Of a DNA stretch of 64,000 nucleotides, positions 54,055 to 63,140 are shown in pieces. A program made the position numbers and the translations under genes. Each line of letters opens with the position of its first letter. Within the stretch, counting starts at the first letter, position 1. The stretch comes from Clostridium sp. (GTDB lineage: Bacteria > Bacillota > Clostridia > Lachnospirales > Lachnospiraceae). Location: the NCBI GenBank assembly GCA_023667695.1, contig JAMOZY010000009.1, positions 1 through 64,000 on the forward strand, written 5' to 3'. Under the pieces are notes generated by a model that saw only the letters and a list, made by a program, of their open reading frames with translations, was not told the origin of the DNA and made no database searches.

Positions 54055-55092
54055 ATGGATAAGATGAGGAAATATGGCGGCTTGGATTGGTTCCGGATGA
54101 TTAGTGCAGTTCTGGTCATTACCATTCATACCTCTCCGCTGTTATGCTTTGGGGAGTTTCCGGATTTTTTGCTGACAAGGATGATTGCCAGAGTAGCAGT
54201 GCCGTTTTTCCTGATGGTAAGCGGATTTTTTCTGTTGCCGGAGCTATCGGGAGGGGATGGCAGCCTAAAACGGTTATATCGACAGATGGGACATCTGGCA
54301 AAGCTGTATCTGATTGCGATTGTGTTATATCTGCCCCTTATGATTTACAGCGGGTATTTCAGAGAGGGATTTTCCATTGGAAATCTGCTTCAGGATATTT
54401 TGATAAATGGTACCTTTTATCATCTCTGGTATCTGCCGGCTGCCATAACCGGATTGGCTATTGTAGGGCTTCTGCTTCGCTACTGGAAAGACCGGATAGT
54501 ATTTATCATCAGCTTTGTCCTATACCTGTTTGGACTGCTGGGGGACAGCTATTATGGCATCGTGACAATGGTTCCCTGGTTGCAGAAGCTGTATGATGGT
54601 ATATTTTTCATTTCGGAATATACCCGAAACGGATTGTTTTTTGTTCCCCTGTTTTTGATGCTGGGATATTATCTGGGCAGGCAGGAGGCTCAAGGGAACC
54701 GATTCACGCAGAAGCAGGCAGCGATAGGTCTGGTGATTTCCGGTATTCTTTTCTTTGGAGAAGGAACCGGACTGTATTTCTTACAATGGCAGAGGCATGA
54801 CAGCATGTATATTCTGCTGCCTGTAGTCATGATATTTTTGTTCTCTCTTATGCTTTCGTGGGAGGTCAAAGGCGGAAAGCGGTTGAACCGGATTGCCATG
54901 CTTGTGTACATCATTCATCCGGCTATGATTGTTGCAATCCGCCTGGTAGGAAAGCTTACGAAAACGACGAAGCTGCTGGCAGACCAAAGCCTGGTACATT
55001 TTATTCTGGTTACCATATGCTCCTTCGTGGCGGCCTATCTGCTGACTATGCTGCCGTTTCAGAAGCAGAGCAGGGAAAACAATGCTTCATAG
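54055..55092 (+). CDS. Acyltransferase-3 fold membrane protein resembling the VanT membrane domain
   Basis: About ten membrane helices in 345 residues. Segments GLDWFRMISAVLVITIHTSP, RVAVPFFLMVSGFF, YHLWYLPAAITG, TRNGLFFVPLFLMLG and HDSMYILLPVVMIFLF match, in order, what I know of the N-terminal membrane half of VanT serine racemases, thought to take up L-serine. The C-terminal racemase domain of VanT is absent and the frame ends normally. GGGAGG precedes ATG 54055. It follows the VanG-like ligase by 136 bases. Confidence 0.78.
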   Translation: MDKMRKYGGLDWFRMISAVLVITIHTSPLLCFGEFPDFLLTRMIARVAVPFFLMVSGFFLLPELSGGDGSLKRLYRQMGHLAKLYLIAIVLYLPLMIYSGYFREGFSIGNLLQDILINGTFYHLWYLPAAITGLAIVGLLLRYWKDRIVFIISFVLYLFGLLGDSYYGIVTMVPWLQKLYDGIFFISEYTRNGLFFVPLFLMLGYYLGRQEAQGNRFTQKQAAIGLVISGILFFGEGTGLYFLQWQRHDSMYILLPVVMIFLFSLMLSWEVKGGKRLNRIAMLVYIIHPAMIVAIRLVGKLTKTTKLLADQSLVHFILVTICSFVAAYLLTMLPFQKQSRENNAS

Positions 55093-55118
55093 AAGAAAAG
55101 ATGCTTTGATGATTTCTA

Positions 55119-55403
55119 TTACATGGTAGCCGGAAGCAGCATCATTCCAATGGCAATTATGCCACACAGGGCATATATGGAGTTAATAATCAGACAGATT
55201 TTCATAATGACATTCTGCACCCGGCCCTTGCAGTAGGCAAGGATGGTAAAGATGCCGCTTAGTATCATAAAAACCGCACAGCTGAATATCATGATTTCAG
55301 CCGTGGGAGATTCCAATGCCCAGGAAAAGCTTCTTAGGGGCAGGATGCTCCAGGGAAGCAGTACCATTAAAATCGAAATGATTGTGCATAGCTTGTGTTT
55401 CAT
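55119..55403 (-). CDS. Small membrane protein of unknown function (94 aa)
   Basis: Three hydrophobic segments (about residues 5-22, 36-59 and 68-90) separated by short polar turns. GGAGGAGAT precedes the ATG. It is convergent with the VanT-like gene and 190 bases downstream of the ABC permease gene's end. I recognise no family. Confidence 0.65.
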   Translation of the reverse strand: MKHKLCTIISILMVLLPWSILPLRSFSWALESPTAEIMIFSCAVFMILSGIFTILAYCKGRVQNVIMKICLIINSIYALCGIIAIGMMLLPATM

Positions 55404-55540
55404 AAAATATCTCCTCCTTTGATAGTTCTAGTATAGAAAATGATTTCGATGATAACCATCGAATGATGTGACATTTTGACACTTGATGTGACATTTTTGT
55501 AAGTCGTATTTGTTGTTTGTATCATAAACCGGCTGCGGCT

Positions 55541-55590
55541 TATTCCCGCGAGCAATGAGGAAAATAGCCATGCTTGCATGGATATTTGAC
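55541..55590 (+). repeat. Structured hairpin repeat R, copy 3, truncated
   Basis: It is identical to 42930 over TATTCCCGCGAGCAATGAG and the inner hairpin to ATATTTGAC, then breaks off at the permease gene's stop codon, so the 3' outer arm is missing. Confidence 0.7.
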
Positions 55591-55591
55591 T

Positions 55592-56359
55592 TTACTTAGG
55601 TGTCCGTCCGAACCGGCAGCAGGCTGCGGTCATGCATATAAGGGTTATTACCGTTGCTACAGGCAGCCATGGAATCAGCGCTACATCAAAGTCCTCCAGT
55701 CCGGATGCCAGCTTTCCGTATTCGGAGGTAATGCAGTAGAATGGGTAGGACATCGGATATAGAAACCATATCCTGGTGTTAATCATCAGTACGGAAGGCA
55801 CAATAGAAGCCAGACCGATTCCTACGGGAAAAACAGGTACCGGAATGCAAACGGACAGCATCCAGAAAAAAGCAAGCATAGGAATAGAGGACAGGTAGAT
55901 GAAAGCGGCTTCCCGAAACACAAATAACGGAGAAAGCAGGAACGCATAATTTTGCGTCTGGCTTACAATGGCAGCACTGATAAAGTACATTCCTGTAGTC
56001 ATAAGAATCTGAAGGGCAGCCAGAGATAAAAGCACAAGGAACTTTGCCAGACAAAGCTTCACGGTGCTGATAGGCAGGGCAAGCATTTTTAAAATACCGT
56101 TATTGCTTCGTTCCGTCTGATTGAGCAGTACGGTACTGACTACCATACTGGCAGGATACATGAACCATGCCATTCCCAGAAATCCCTGAATCAGAAAATT
56201 ATGTTCTGGTGCGATTCCTTCTGCCTGCATTTCAAAGTTAAGATGAGCGTTGAGGATAGAGGGCAGCCAGAGAATCACTGCAGCAGCCAGCAGAATCAGT
56301 AATATTCGGGAACGGCGTATTTTCTTTATTTCAATTCCAATCAGTGATAAAAAGTTCAT
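55592..56359 (-). CDS. ABC-2 permease, lantibiotic/bacitracin export type (second subunit)
   Basis: The 255-residue protein has six helices. The start at 56359 has AGGAGG and overlaps the preceding permease stop as ATGA. Its pattern (IEIKKIRRSRILLILLAAA, a long loop, then paired helices) is that of LanE/LanG or BcrB subunits. With the two upstream genes it forms a three-gene immunity-type exporter controlled, by position, from the divergent two-component system. Confidence 0.88.
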   Translation of the reverse strand: MNFLSLIGIEIKKIRRSRILLILLAAAVILWLPSILNAHLNFEMQAEGIAPEHNFLIQGFLGMAWFMYPASMVVSTVLLNQTERSNNGILKMLALPISTVKLCLAKFLVLLSLAALQILMTTGMYFISAAIVSQTQNYAFLLSPLFVFREAAFIYLSSIPMLAFFWMLSVCIPVPVFPVGIGLASIVPSVLMINTRIWFLYPMSYPFYCITSEYGKLASGLEDFDVALIPWLPVATVITLICMTAACCRFGRTPK

Positions 56360-57084
56360 AGTAAGGACCTCCTGAGTTTTAAGTATATAAGCTCTGCCAT
56401 TCCCAGAACTGCGGTTTCCAATATAGAAGCAGTCATAAACCCTGGAATGTATTCCTGTGCGGTTCCCGCAAGTGTCTGAAAGGGAAGGGCAAAAGGAAAC
56501 AGAGACAGGACAAAGCTTTTGGCAGGAAGCAGAGTCGCCGTAAAGACACAGATTACCCCGATGCCAAGAGAAACCCACATGTTTCTACAGACGGACGCAA
56601 GGAACAGGGACGTTAGGATTGCAGGCAGACTGAGCAGGAACGCATAGCCAAAGCTTTTTAACAGTTCTTCCGTAAAGCCGGGATACCATGCAAACCAATG
56701 GGAGATGTAAAGCCCGGAGAACGCAGCTTCAAGGAAGAGAAGCAAGTCATACATTCCGGTTATAAGAATTACTTTTTCAAAAAATATCATCGACTCGTTC
56801 AGAGGAAGAGACCGCATTTTATCATATCCCCCATTGGCATATTCCGTGTGGTACATAATACATGCCCCGGATAGGGTCAGCAGAATATTCAGCATGGCCA
56901 TCATCTGCCAGTTGGAGCCGAGGACCATGGCAAGAGGGGATTCCCTTCCGGCTGTATAGCTGTCCCGCCGAAAGAGGAGTTCTGCTGCCGGTATCATAGC
57001 GGCCAGTATGCCGCCGCTCAGAAAAGCAGGGAAAAATCCGGTTCGTTTCATTTTTTTAAATTCCAATGCCAGGCTCATATCCAT
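56356..57084 (-). CDS. ABC-2 permease, lantibiotic/bacitracin export type (first subunit)
   Basis: About 242 residues with six helices. I start at 57084 because AGGAG lies four bases upstream; this gives a 29-base overlap with the ATPase gene. The short N-terminus LALEFKKMKRTGFFPAFLSG is typical of LanE/MutE-type permeases. Paired with the following, related permease it makes a heterodimeric channel. Confidence 0.88.
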   Translation of the reverse strand: MDMSLALEFKKMKRTGFFPAFLSGGILAAMIPAAELLFRRDSYTAGRESPLAMVLGSNWQMMAMLNILLTLSGACIMYHTEYANGGYDKMRSLPLNESMIFFEKVILITGMYDLLLFLEAAFSGLYISHWFAWYPGFTEELLKSFGYAFLLSLPAILTSLFLASVCRNMWVSLGIGVICVFTATLLPAKSFVLSLFPFALPFQTLAGTAQEYIPGFMTASILETAVLGMAELIYLKLRRSLL

Positions 57085-57829
57085 GCATCTCCTTTCCATT
57101 GTCCCCATGAATAAAGGCAAGAAAGGTATCCTCTAAGTTATCCGTGGGATATCCCTTTTGTAAAGCCTGTTCCTTTAGATGCGGCATGGTTCCTTCAAAA
57201 ATAAGTTTTCCGCGGTTCAGAATCCCGATGTTGTCTGCCATTAACTCAATCTCAGAAAGTAAATGGGAGGATACCAGAACCGTACAGTCAAACTGCTTCG
57301 GCAGGGAACGGATTAAGCTTCGTATCTCATGTATGCCGATAGGGTCAAGACCATTGGTAGGCTCATCCAGAATCAGGATGGGCGGTTTGCTGATTAAGGC
57401 TCCGGCAAGCCCCAGCCGTTGCCTCATGCCCAGGGAATATTTTCGTGCAAGCCGGTTCTTAAAGGGAGTTAATCCCACCAGCTCCAAAGCATCGGTAACA
57501 GCAGCTTTGGGCAGTCCCAGTATTTTACGGATGATATCCAGATTTTCTTCTCCGGTTAAATTCCCATAGAAGGAAGGTGCTTCAAGGAAGGAACCGATTT
57601 CCTTTAATATTTCTATCCGGTCCTTCGGATACTGTCTGCCGTCAATGGTAAAGGAACCACTGTCCGGCTTTGTCAGCCCTAAGAACATTTTCATAGTGGT
57701 AGACTTTCCGGCTCCATTTGGTCCCAGGAAACCATAGACGGCTCCCTTGGGAATATGGAGACTAAGATGAGAAACGGCAGTAAAGTCCCCATATGTTTTG
57801 GTTAAATCCTTTGTTTCAATCATATTCAT
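57056..57829 (-). CDS. ABC transporter ATP-binding protein, BcrA/LanF type
   Basis: The 257-residue ATPase has Walker A GPNGAGKSTTMKMFLG, signature YSLGMRQRLGLAGAL and Walker B ILILDEPTNGLDP. MIETKDLTKTYG at the N-terminus and the general sequence fit the lantibiotic-immunity and bacitracin group. GGAGG precedes ATG 57829. It is the first gene of the exporter operon and divergent from the response regulator. Confidence 0.93.
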   Translation of the reverse strand: MNMIETKDLTKTYGDFTAVSHLSLHIPKGAVYGFLGPNGAGKSTTMKMFLGLTKPDSGSFTIDGRQYPKDRIEILKEIGSFLEAPSFYGNLTGEENLDIIRKILGLPKAAVTDALELVGLTPFKNRLARKYSLGMRQRLGLAGALISKPPILILDEPTNGLDPIGIHEIRSLIRSLPKQFDCTVLVSSHLLSEIELMADNIGILNRGKLIFEGTMPHLKEQALQKGYPTDNLEDTFLAFIHGDNGKEMHGYEPGIGI

Positions 57830-57949
57830 AATAATATCGCCTCCTTGATAGATAAACGCAGGGGTTCGATACCGCATCAGCCTGTTGCGGTGTTGTTCCT
57901 TGCTATAAGTCAAGTTTATCTGCTCAACCTTGCAGGAACATTCTCATAA

Positions 57950-57968
57950 CCTTACATCTACCTTACAT
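57950..57968. promoter_or_regulatory. Direct repeats, likely response-regulator site
   Basis: CCTTACAT occurs twice with an 11-base period (57950-57957 and 57961-57968) in the gap between the divergent exporter and two-component operons. One helical turn spacing is what OmpR-family regulators usually bind. A TGCTATGAT extended -10 for the regulator gene lies at 58002-58010. Confidence 0.5.
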
Positions 57969-58046
57969 TTTCGCGGATTGGATGAATAAAAACAGTTCTT
58001 ATGCTATGATGAGTTCGACCTGGAAATTGGAATGGGGGTGTTATAT

Positions 58047-58748
58047 ATGAAAGCGGAATATTTGAAGAAGAAACGGATTCTTCTGGTGGATGATGAACAG
58101 GAATTGCTGGATATGGTGGTATCCATATTAAAAGAAGAAGGATTTCAGACGATACGGACAGCACAATCGGTAAAGGAGGCCATTGCCGCCGTTGATGATT
58201 TTTCACCGGAGCTGGCAATCCTGGATGTGATGCTTCCGGATGGAACCGGCTTTGCTCTTATGGAGGAGCTGAAGGGCAGAGCAGATTATCCGGTATTGTT
58301 TTTGACAGCCCGGGGAGAAGAGGAGGATAAATTCATGGGCTTCGGTCTTGGCGCAGATGATTATGTGGTAAAACCCTTTCTGCCGAAGGAATTGATTTTT
58401 CGAATCATGGCAATTCTGCGCAGAAGCTATAAGGAAGAAAATCCTCTGGTAAGGCTTCCGGACAGTGAGATTGATTTTGAACGGGCAGAGGTTATAAAGA
58501 ACGGAGCGCATATTGCATTAACGGCAAAGGAGTATGATTTACTTTTTGCATTGTATCGAAATGCAGGGCGGATTGTAACCATTGATGCTCTTTGTGAAGC
58601 CGCCTGGGGAGAGAATCCCTATGGCTATGAAAATTCACTGATGGCGCATATACGCAGGATTCGTGAAAAGATTGAGGCCAACCCCTCCCGTCCCAGGGCG
58701 TTGATTACCATCAAGGGATTAGGCTATAAGCTGCTTGTGGAGGAATAA
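58047..58748 (+). CDS. OmpR-family response regulator of the exporter
   Basis: The receiver domain has VDDEQE, the phosphoacceptor in AILDVMLPDGTGF, and VKPFLPKEL. The winged helix includes LTAKEYDLLFALYRNAGRIVT and ends GLGYKLLVEE. I start at ATG 58047 with GGGGGTG before it. About 233 residues. Three bases separate it from the kinase gene. By position it probably activates the ABC genes at 55.6-57.8 kb when an antimicrobial peptide or wall antibiotic is sensed. Confidence 0.94.
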   Translation: MKAEYLKKKRILLVDDEQELLDMVVSILKEEGFQTIRTAQSVKEAIAAVDDFSPELAILDVMLPDGTGFALMEELKGRADYPVLFLTARGEEEDKFMGFGLGADDYVVKPFLPKELIFRIMAILRRSYKEENPLVRLPDSEIDFERAEVIKNGAHIALTAKEYDLLFALYRNAGRIVTIDALCEAAWGENPYGYENSLMAHIRRIREKIEANPSRPRALITIKGLGYKLLVEE

Positions 58749-58751
58749 CAT

Positions 58752-60152
58752 ATGAAAAGTATACCCAAACTGATTCGACGCTTTTTTGGCATATTACTGT
58801 TAAGTGTTTTTTTGATTTTTATACTCAACATAGGGATGCTGGTTGCATTTGCCGGTAAACAGACCGCCAGCCGTTCCCCCTGGACCACAGCTGTGGAAGT
58901 GGCGGAGGCATTACAGAAATCCGGGGATGGATATCAGTTAATGGATGCTTCTGTTTTAGAAGAATTAGAGCAGGACCGGATATGGGGGATTCTCATTGAT
59001 GATGCCACCCATCAGGTTATCTGGCATACGGATTATTTTCCGGAAGAGATTCCCATGGAATATACACTGGGTGATATCGCCATGCTGACCCGGGGATATG
59101 TAAAGGATTATCCCACCTTTCCGGCCAGAACCGAGGAGGGGCTGGTTGTTCTGGGGTATCCCAAGGACCGATATTGGAAAGCGATGTGGAATAACTGGGA
59201 TTATAATATGATTAAATACCTTCCGCAAACGGCTCTTTTGGTTTTCACGGCAAATGTGGTATTGATTTTTTTGATATATCTGGTAACGAATACCCGGCTG
59301 ATTCGCTCCATCCAGCCGATTATCGAGGGGATTCAGAAGCTGCCGGCAGAGCAAACGGTCTATGTAAAGGAGAAAGGCCTGTTGTCTGAGCTGGCGGTGA
59401 ACATTAACCGTACCTCTGATATCATTCAGGCGCAAAAACAGGAATTAAAAAGAAAGGAAACAGCCAGAGCCAATTGGATTGCCGGTGTCTCACATGATAT
59501 CCGGACGCCCTTATCCATGGTCATGGGGTATGCCGGACAACTGGCGGAGGATGGAAGGTTACCGGAAGAAGAGCAGAAAAAAGCTGTGGTAATTGTCAGG
59601 CAAAGCGAGAAAATGAGGAATCTGATTCGGGATTTGAATCTGGCATCCAGGCTGGAATATAATATGCAGCCCTTAAAAACCCGAAAGGAAAATGTAGTTG
59701 CCTTGGTTCGCCGGGTTGTAGTGGACTTTATGAATCTGAACATTGAGGAGAAATACGGCTTGGAATGGGAAACAGAGACTTCCCTTATTTCCTGTATGAT
59801 ACCGGTTGACGGAGAGCTGTTAAAACGGGCAGTGACGAATGTAATTCAAAACTCCATGAATCATAATCCGGAGGGATGTGGAATATTTGTTTCGGTTCAG
59901 ATGGAACCGGACACATGCTGTATTACGGTAGAGGATGATGGGAAAGGGGTAGAGGAGGAACAGCTCCGTTATTTGAATCAGGCCCCTCATTATATGGTAT
60001 GTGATGATGATACCAGGGAACAAAGGCATGGATTGGGTTTGCTTCTGGTAAAGCAGATTGCAGCCGCACATCAGGGGAGGGTAGAGATTGACCGGGGGAA
60101 TCGGGAAGGCTTTCGGGTTCGGATTCTTCTGCCCCATACAATATCTTTTTGA
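58752..60152 (+). CDS. Sensor histidine kinase of the exporter
   Basis: Two membrane helices (about 12-34 and 158-180) flank an extracellular domain of about 125 residues. HisKA has the H-box GVSHDIRTPLSMVMGY. The ATPase domain has IQNSMNHNPEG, VEDDGKGVEE and RHGLGLLLVKQIA. GGAGG precedes the ATG. The large extracellular loop separates it from the loop-less BceS-type intramembrane sensors, so it may bind its signal directly. Confidence 0.93.
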   Translation: MKSIPKLIRRFFGILLLSVFLIFILNIGMLVAFAGKQTASRSPWTTAVEVAEALQKSGDGYQLMDASVLEELEQDRIWGILIDDATHQVIWHTDYFPEEIPMEYTLGDIAMLTRGYVKDYPTFPARTEEGLVVLGYPKDRYWKAMWNNWDYNMIKYLPQTALLVFTANVVLIFLIYLVTNTRLIRSIQPIIEGIQKLPAEQTVYVKEKGLLSELAVNINRTSDIIQAQKQELKRKETARANWIAGVSHDIRTPLSMVMGYAGQLAEDGRLPEEEQKKAVVIVRQSEKMRNLIRDLNLASRLEYNMQPLKTRKENVVALVRRVVVDFMNLNIEEKYGLEWETETSLISCMIPVDGELLKRAVTNVIQNSMNHNPEGCGIFVSVQMEPDTCCITVEDDGKGVEEEQLRYLNQAPHYMVCDDDTREQRHGLGLLLVKQIAAAHQGRVEIDRGNREGFRVRILLPHTISF

Positions 60153-60176
60153 TGCCGGATAATACCTGGATAGCGA

Positions 60177-61556
60177 TTACTCTCCGGAAGGAATCCGGAT
60201 AGCTCTTCCCTGCAGCTCCCAAATCCGGTTTTGCTTGAAATTCCCCTCTGTGCATAATTCAAGCTTGTCATCCGAAGGGAAGAAACGGGTAGTCTGGACG
60301 ATGGCTCCATTATTTATAAAGATTTCCAGGATGGAACAGTCTGCCAGAATACGAATATTTTTGATACTGTCACAAAGCGCCCGCCGAAGGGTCCGTCCGG
60401 CACCGGAATTCCCCTGGAAGCCCAGGGTGAGAACCGAACCATCGTAGGTTAGTGTCAGTTCTTTGGTGATATGGATAGTAAAATTCTGCTGATTTCCAGG
60501 GAAGAGGGTTAGCTCCCAGTCAAAGCAGCTTGGGAAGAAAAACCATTGACCAACTGGTATCTCCCGGCAGCGGGAACGCAGCCGGTCTAATTCCGGTACC
60601 GGATTCTGTAGCAATATATCTCCCTGTCTTGTCACAACTCTTGGCAGGGTCAGGGTATGAATCCAATGCTTCTCCAGGGTAGGCTCCGCATACGCTGTAT
60701 CCGGTCCCCCGGCCCAGCCAATCAGAATTCTTCTGCCTTTATGGTCCACAAAGGTCTGGGGCGCATAAAAATCAAAGCCCATATCCCATTCCTGAAATTT
60801 ACTTTCATCTATCGGCTCTGCCAGCTCCATGTCTACCGGAAAGTATCCGGATTGGTGAATATTTTGAAAACGGAATTCCTCTGCCGGTAAGCCCTGGGGA
60901 CAGACGGATAAAAAACGCTGGTCTCCCATCCGGAACAGGTCCGGACATTCCCACATAAAGCCAAAGGGATGCCGGGAGGTTACATCATGGGTGTAGCTCC
61001 AGTGAATCCCATCCTCGGACTGATAGAGCAGAATAGCACCGCTATCATCCTGCTTCCTACCGCCTAAGACCAGGTTATACAGATGCTCTTCGAGCCATAC
61101 CTTTGGGTCCCGGATATGGCAGGTATAACCAGAAGGATAGTCCGCATTGCTTAACACACATTCCTTTTCGGAAAAGTGAACCCCATCCTTTGTTGTGACC
61201 CGCAGGGTATTAGATTCCCGGCCGGAGTGAGTATAATCGTGTTCTCCCTCCAGTATTACATTTCCTGTGTAATACAGGGAAAAGAAGTCCGGTTCTGTCA
61301 AAGCACAGCCGGAAAAAGCCCCGTTTTTATCGTAAGCCGTATCCGGATAAAGTGCAGTACCGGCAAAGGTCCAGTGTACAAGGTCCCGGCTGGTATAGTG
61401 GCCCCATTCCTTTCCATCCTGAATCGGATATTCCGGAGCATATTGAAAGAATACGTGATAGGTTCCCTGATACTGACAAAGGCCATTGGGGTCATTCAGC
61501 CAGCCTGTGGGCGGAACCAGATGGAATTGACAACGCCAGATATCATTTTTTATCAT
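60177..61556 (-). CDS. GH32 sucrose-6-phosphate hydrolase / beta-fructosidase
   Basis: This enzyme cleaves terminal beta-fructosides. The nucleophile is Asp22 in GWLNDPNGLCQY, the transition-state Asp lies in IRDPKVW, and the acid/base Glu in MWECPDLF. The C-terminal beta-sandwich covers about residues 320-459. It has no signal peptide, so it acts on imported sucrose or its phosphate or on fructooligosaccharides. It is convergent with the kinase gene (24 bases apart). No PTS permease or LacI regulator lies alongside. Confidence 0.94.
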   Translation of the reverse strand: MIKNDIWRCQFHLVPPTGWLNDPNGLCQYQGTYHVFFQYAPEYPIQDGKEWGHYTSRDLVHWTFAGTALYPDTAYDKNGAFSGCALTEPDFFSLYYTGNVILEGEHDYTHSGRESNTLRVTTKDGVHFSEKECVLSNADYPSGYTCHIRDPKVWLEEHLYNLVLGGRKQDDSGAILLYQSEDGIHWSYTHDVTSRHPFGFMWECPDLFRMGDQRFLSVCPQGLPAEEFRFQNIHQSGYFPVDMELAEPIDESKFQEWDMGFDFYAPQTFVDHKGRRILIGWAGGPDTAYAEPTLEKHWIHTLTLPRVVTRQGDILLQNPVPELDRLRSRCREIPVGQWFFFPSCFDWELTLFPGNQQNFTIHITKELTLTYDGSVLTLGFQGNSGAGRTLRRALCDSIKNIRILADCSILEIFINNGAIVQTTRFFPSDDKLELCTEGNFKQNRIWELQGRAIRIPSGE

Positions 61557-61769
61557 AAGATGTCTCCTTGTATTTATAACTGGTATGGGGTGAATAGGTT
61601 TTTATTGTACCATGATGATAAATAATCTTCAAGCTTCGGTGCAGTATCCCTTATGACAGCTGTGGCAGAATTCATCCGTTATGATTTTTTCATTCACAAG
61701 GAAGAAGAAGTGTAGTACAATGATACAGGTATTTTAGTGAACAGTATGGCAGTAGAAAGGAAGGAAAAG

Positions 61770-63059
61770 ATGGAACGCAGAACAGAAAGTAAAATAGAAA
61801 CAAAATGCATTCAGGAGGGTTATCAGCCGAAAAAGGGGGAGCCGCGGCAGATTCCGATTATACAAAGCACGACCTTTAAGTATGATACCAGTGATGAAAT
61901 GGGAAGGTTGTTTGATTTGGAAGCAGAGGGATATTTTTATACCCGTCTGCAGAATCCTACCAATGATGCAGTTGCAGCTAGGATTTGCGCCTTAGAGGGC
62001 GGTGTGGCGGCTATGCTGACCGCTTCTGGACAGGCGGCGAATTTCTATGCGTTGTTCAATATTTGTGAGGCAGGGGACCATTTTATAGCATCTTCCTCTA
62101 TCTATGGCGGTACCTTTAATTTATTTGGAGTGACGATGAAGCGGATGGGCATTGAATGTACATTTGTAGACCAGGATTTGCCGGAAGAAGAACTAGAGCA
62201 GTATTTTAAGCCGAATACCAAGGCAGTATTTGGCGAGACCATTACCAATCCGACGGTTTCCGTACTGGATATCGAGAAGTTTGCCAGACTGGCACATAAG
62301 CATGGCGTACCGCTGATTGTAGATAATACCTTCGCAACACCGGTGAATTGTCAGCCGTTTCAATGGGGAGCGGATATTGTAACCCATTCTACCACCAAAT
62401 ACATGGATGGGCATGGGACGGCTGTGGGCGGCTGTATTGTAGACAGCGGGAATTTTGACTGGCTGGCACAGCGGGAGAAGTTCCCGGGCTTGACAACACC
62501 GGATGAATCCTATCATGGAATTATTTATGCAGAGCGGTTTGGTAAGGGCGCATATATTACCAAGGCAACGGCACAGCTTATGCGGGACCTCGGCTCCATT
62601 CCTTCCCCGCAGAATTCCTTCTATCTGAATCTGGGCCTGGAGACGCTTCCCCTTCGTATGAAGCAACATTGTAGCAATGCCCTGGCAGTAGCGAAGTATC
62701 TGAAGGATAATGACAAGGTTGCCTGGGTCAGCTATCCGGATTTGGAGCAGGATACCTATCACGGACTGGCAGAGAAGTATCTGCCGAAGGGTTCCTGTGG
62801 CGTGTTGGCATTCGGCTTGAAGGGCGGAAGGGAGACTTCCATATCCTTTATGGATAAGCTGAAGCTGGCTTCTATCGTGACCCATGTAGCAGATAGTAAG
62901 ACCTGTCTGCTGCATCCGGCAAGCCATACCCATCGGCAGATGACAGATGAACAGCTTCGGGAAGCAGGTGTAGCACCGGATTTGATTCGTTTATCCGTAG
63001 GGATTGAGAATGTTGAGGATATTATTGCCGACCTGGAGCAGGCACTGAAGCAGATATAG
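61770..63059 (+). CDS. O-acetylhomoserine aminocarboxypropyltransferase (MetY type)
   Basis: This PLP enzyme of the Cys/Met metabolism family converts O-acetylhomoserine and sulfide to homocysteine. The PLP lysine is Lys210 in HSTTKYMDGHGT; FYTRLQNPTNDAVAARICALEGG and IDEVVDNTFATP-like IVDNTFATPVNCQ are family segments. The 429-residue length favours MetY over cystathionine synthases. ATG 61770 has GGAAGGAAAAG before it. The gene stands alone. No S-box riboswitch is seen in the 200-base leader. Confidence 0.93.
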   Translation: MERRTESKIETKCIQEGYQPKKGEPRQIPIIQSTTFKYDTSDEMGRLFDLEAEGYFYTRLQNPTNDAVAARICALEGGVAAMLTASGQAANFYALFNICEAGDHFIASSSIYGGTFNLFGVTMKRMGIECTFVDQDLPEEELEQYFKPNTKAVFGETITNPTVSVLDIEKFARLAHKHGVPLIVDNTFATPVNCQPFQWGADIVTHSTTKYMDGHGTAVGGCIVDSGNFDWLAQREKFPGLTTPDESYHGIIYAERFGKGAYITKATAQLMRDLGSIPSPQNSFYLNLGLETLPLRMKQHCSNALAVAKYLKDNDKVAWVSYPDLEQDTYHGLAEKYLPKGSCGVLAFGLKGGRETSISFMDKLKLASIVTHVADSKTCLLHPASHTHRQMTDEQLREAGVAPDLIRLSVGIENVEDIIADLEQALKQI

Positions 63060-63066
63060 TGAAAAA

Positions 63067-63112
63067 AGAGCCGTCGCACAAGGTATTGAGAAATACGGAA
63101 GCGGCGGCTCTT
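63067..63112 (+). terminator. Terminator after the MetY-type gene
   Basis: AGAGCCGTCGC pairs with GCGGCGGCTCT and is followed by TATC. It is GC-rich, with only a short T-tract, and may also serve the convergent gene. Confidence 0.6.
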
Positions 63113-63140
63113 ATCTATGGCTGGCAGATTGTATTCCGGG

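Noticed and set aside
61557-61769. SAM riboswitch before the MetY-type gene
   Set aside because: No S-box core elements are visible in the roughly 200-base gap.
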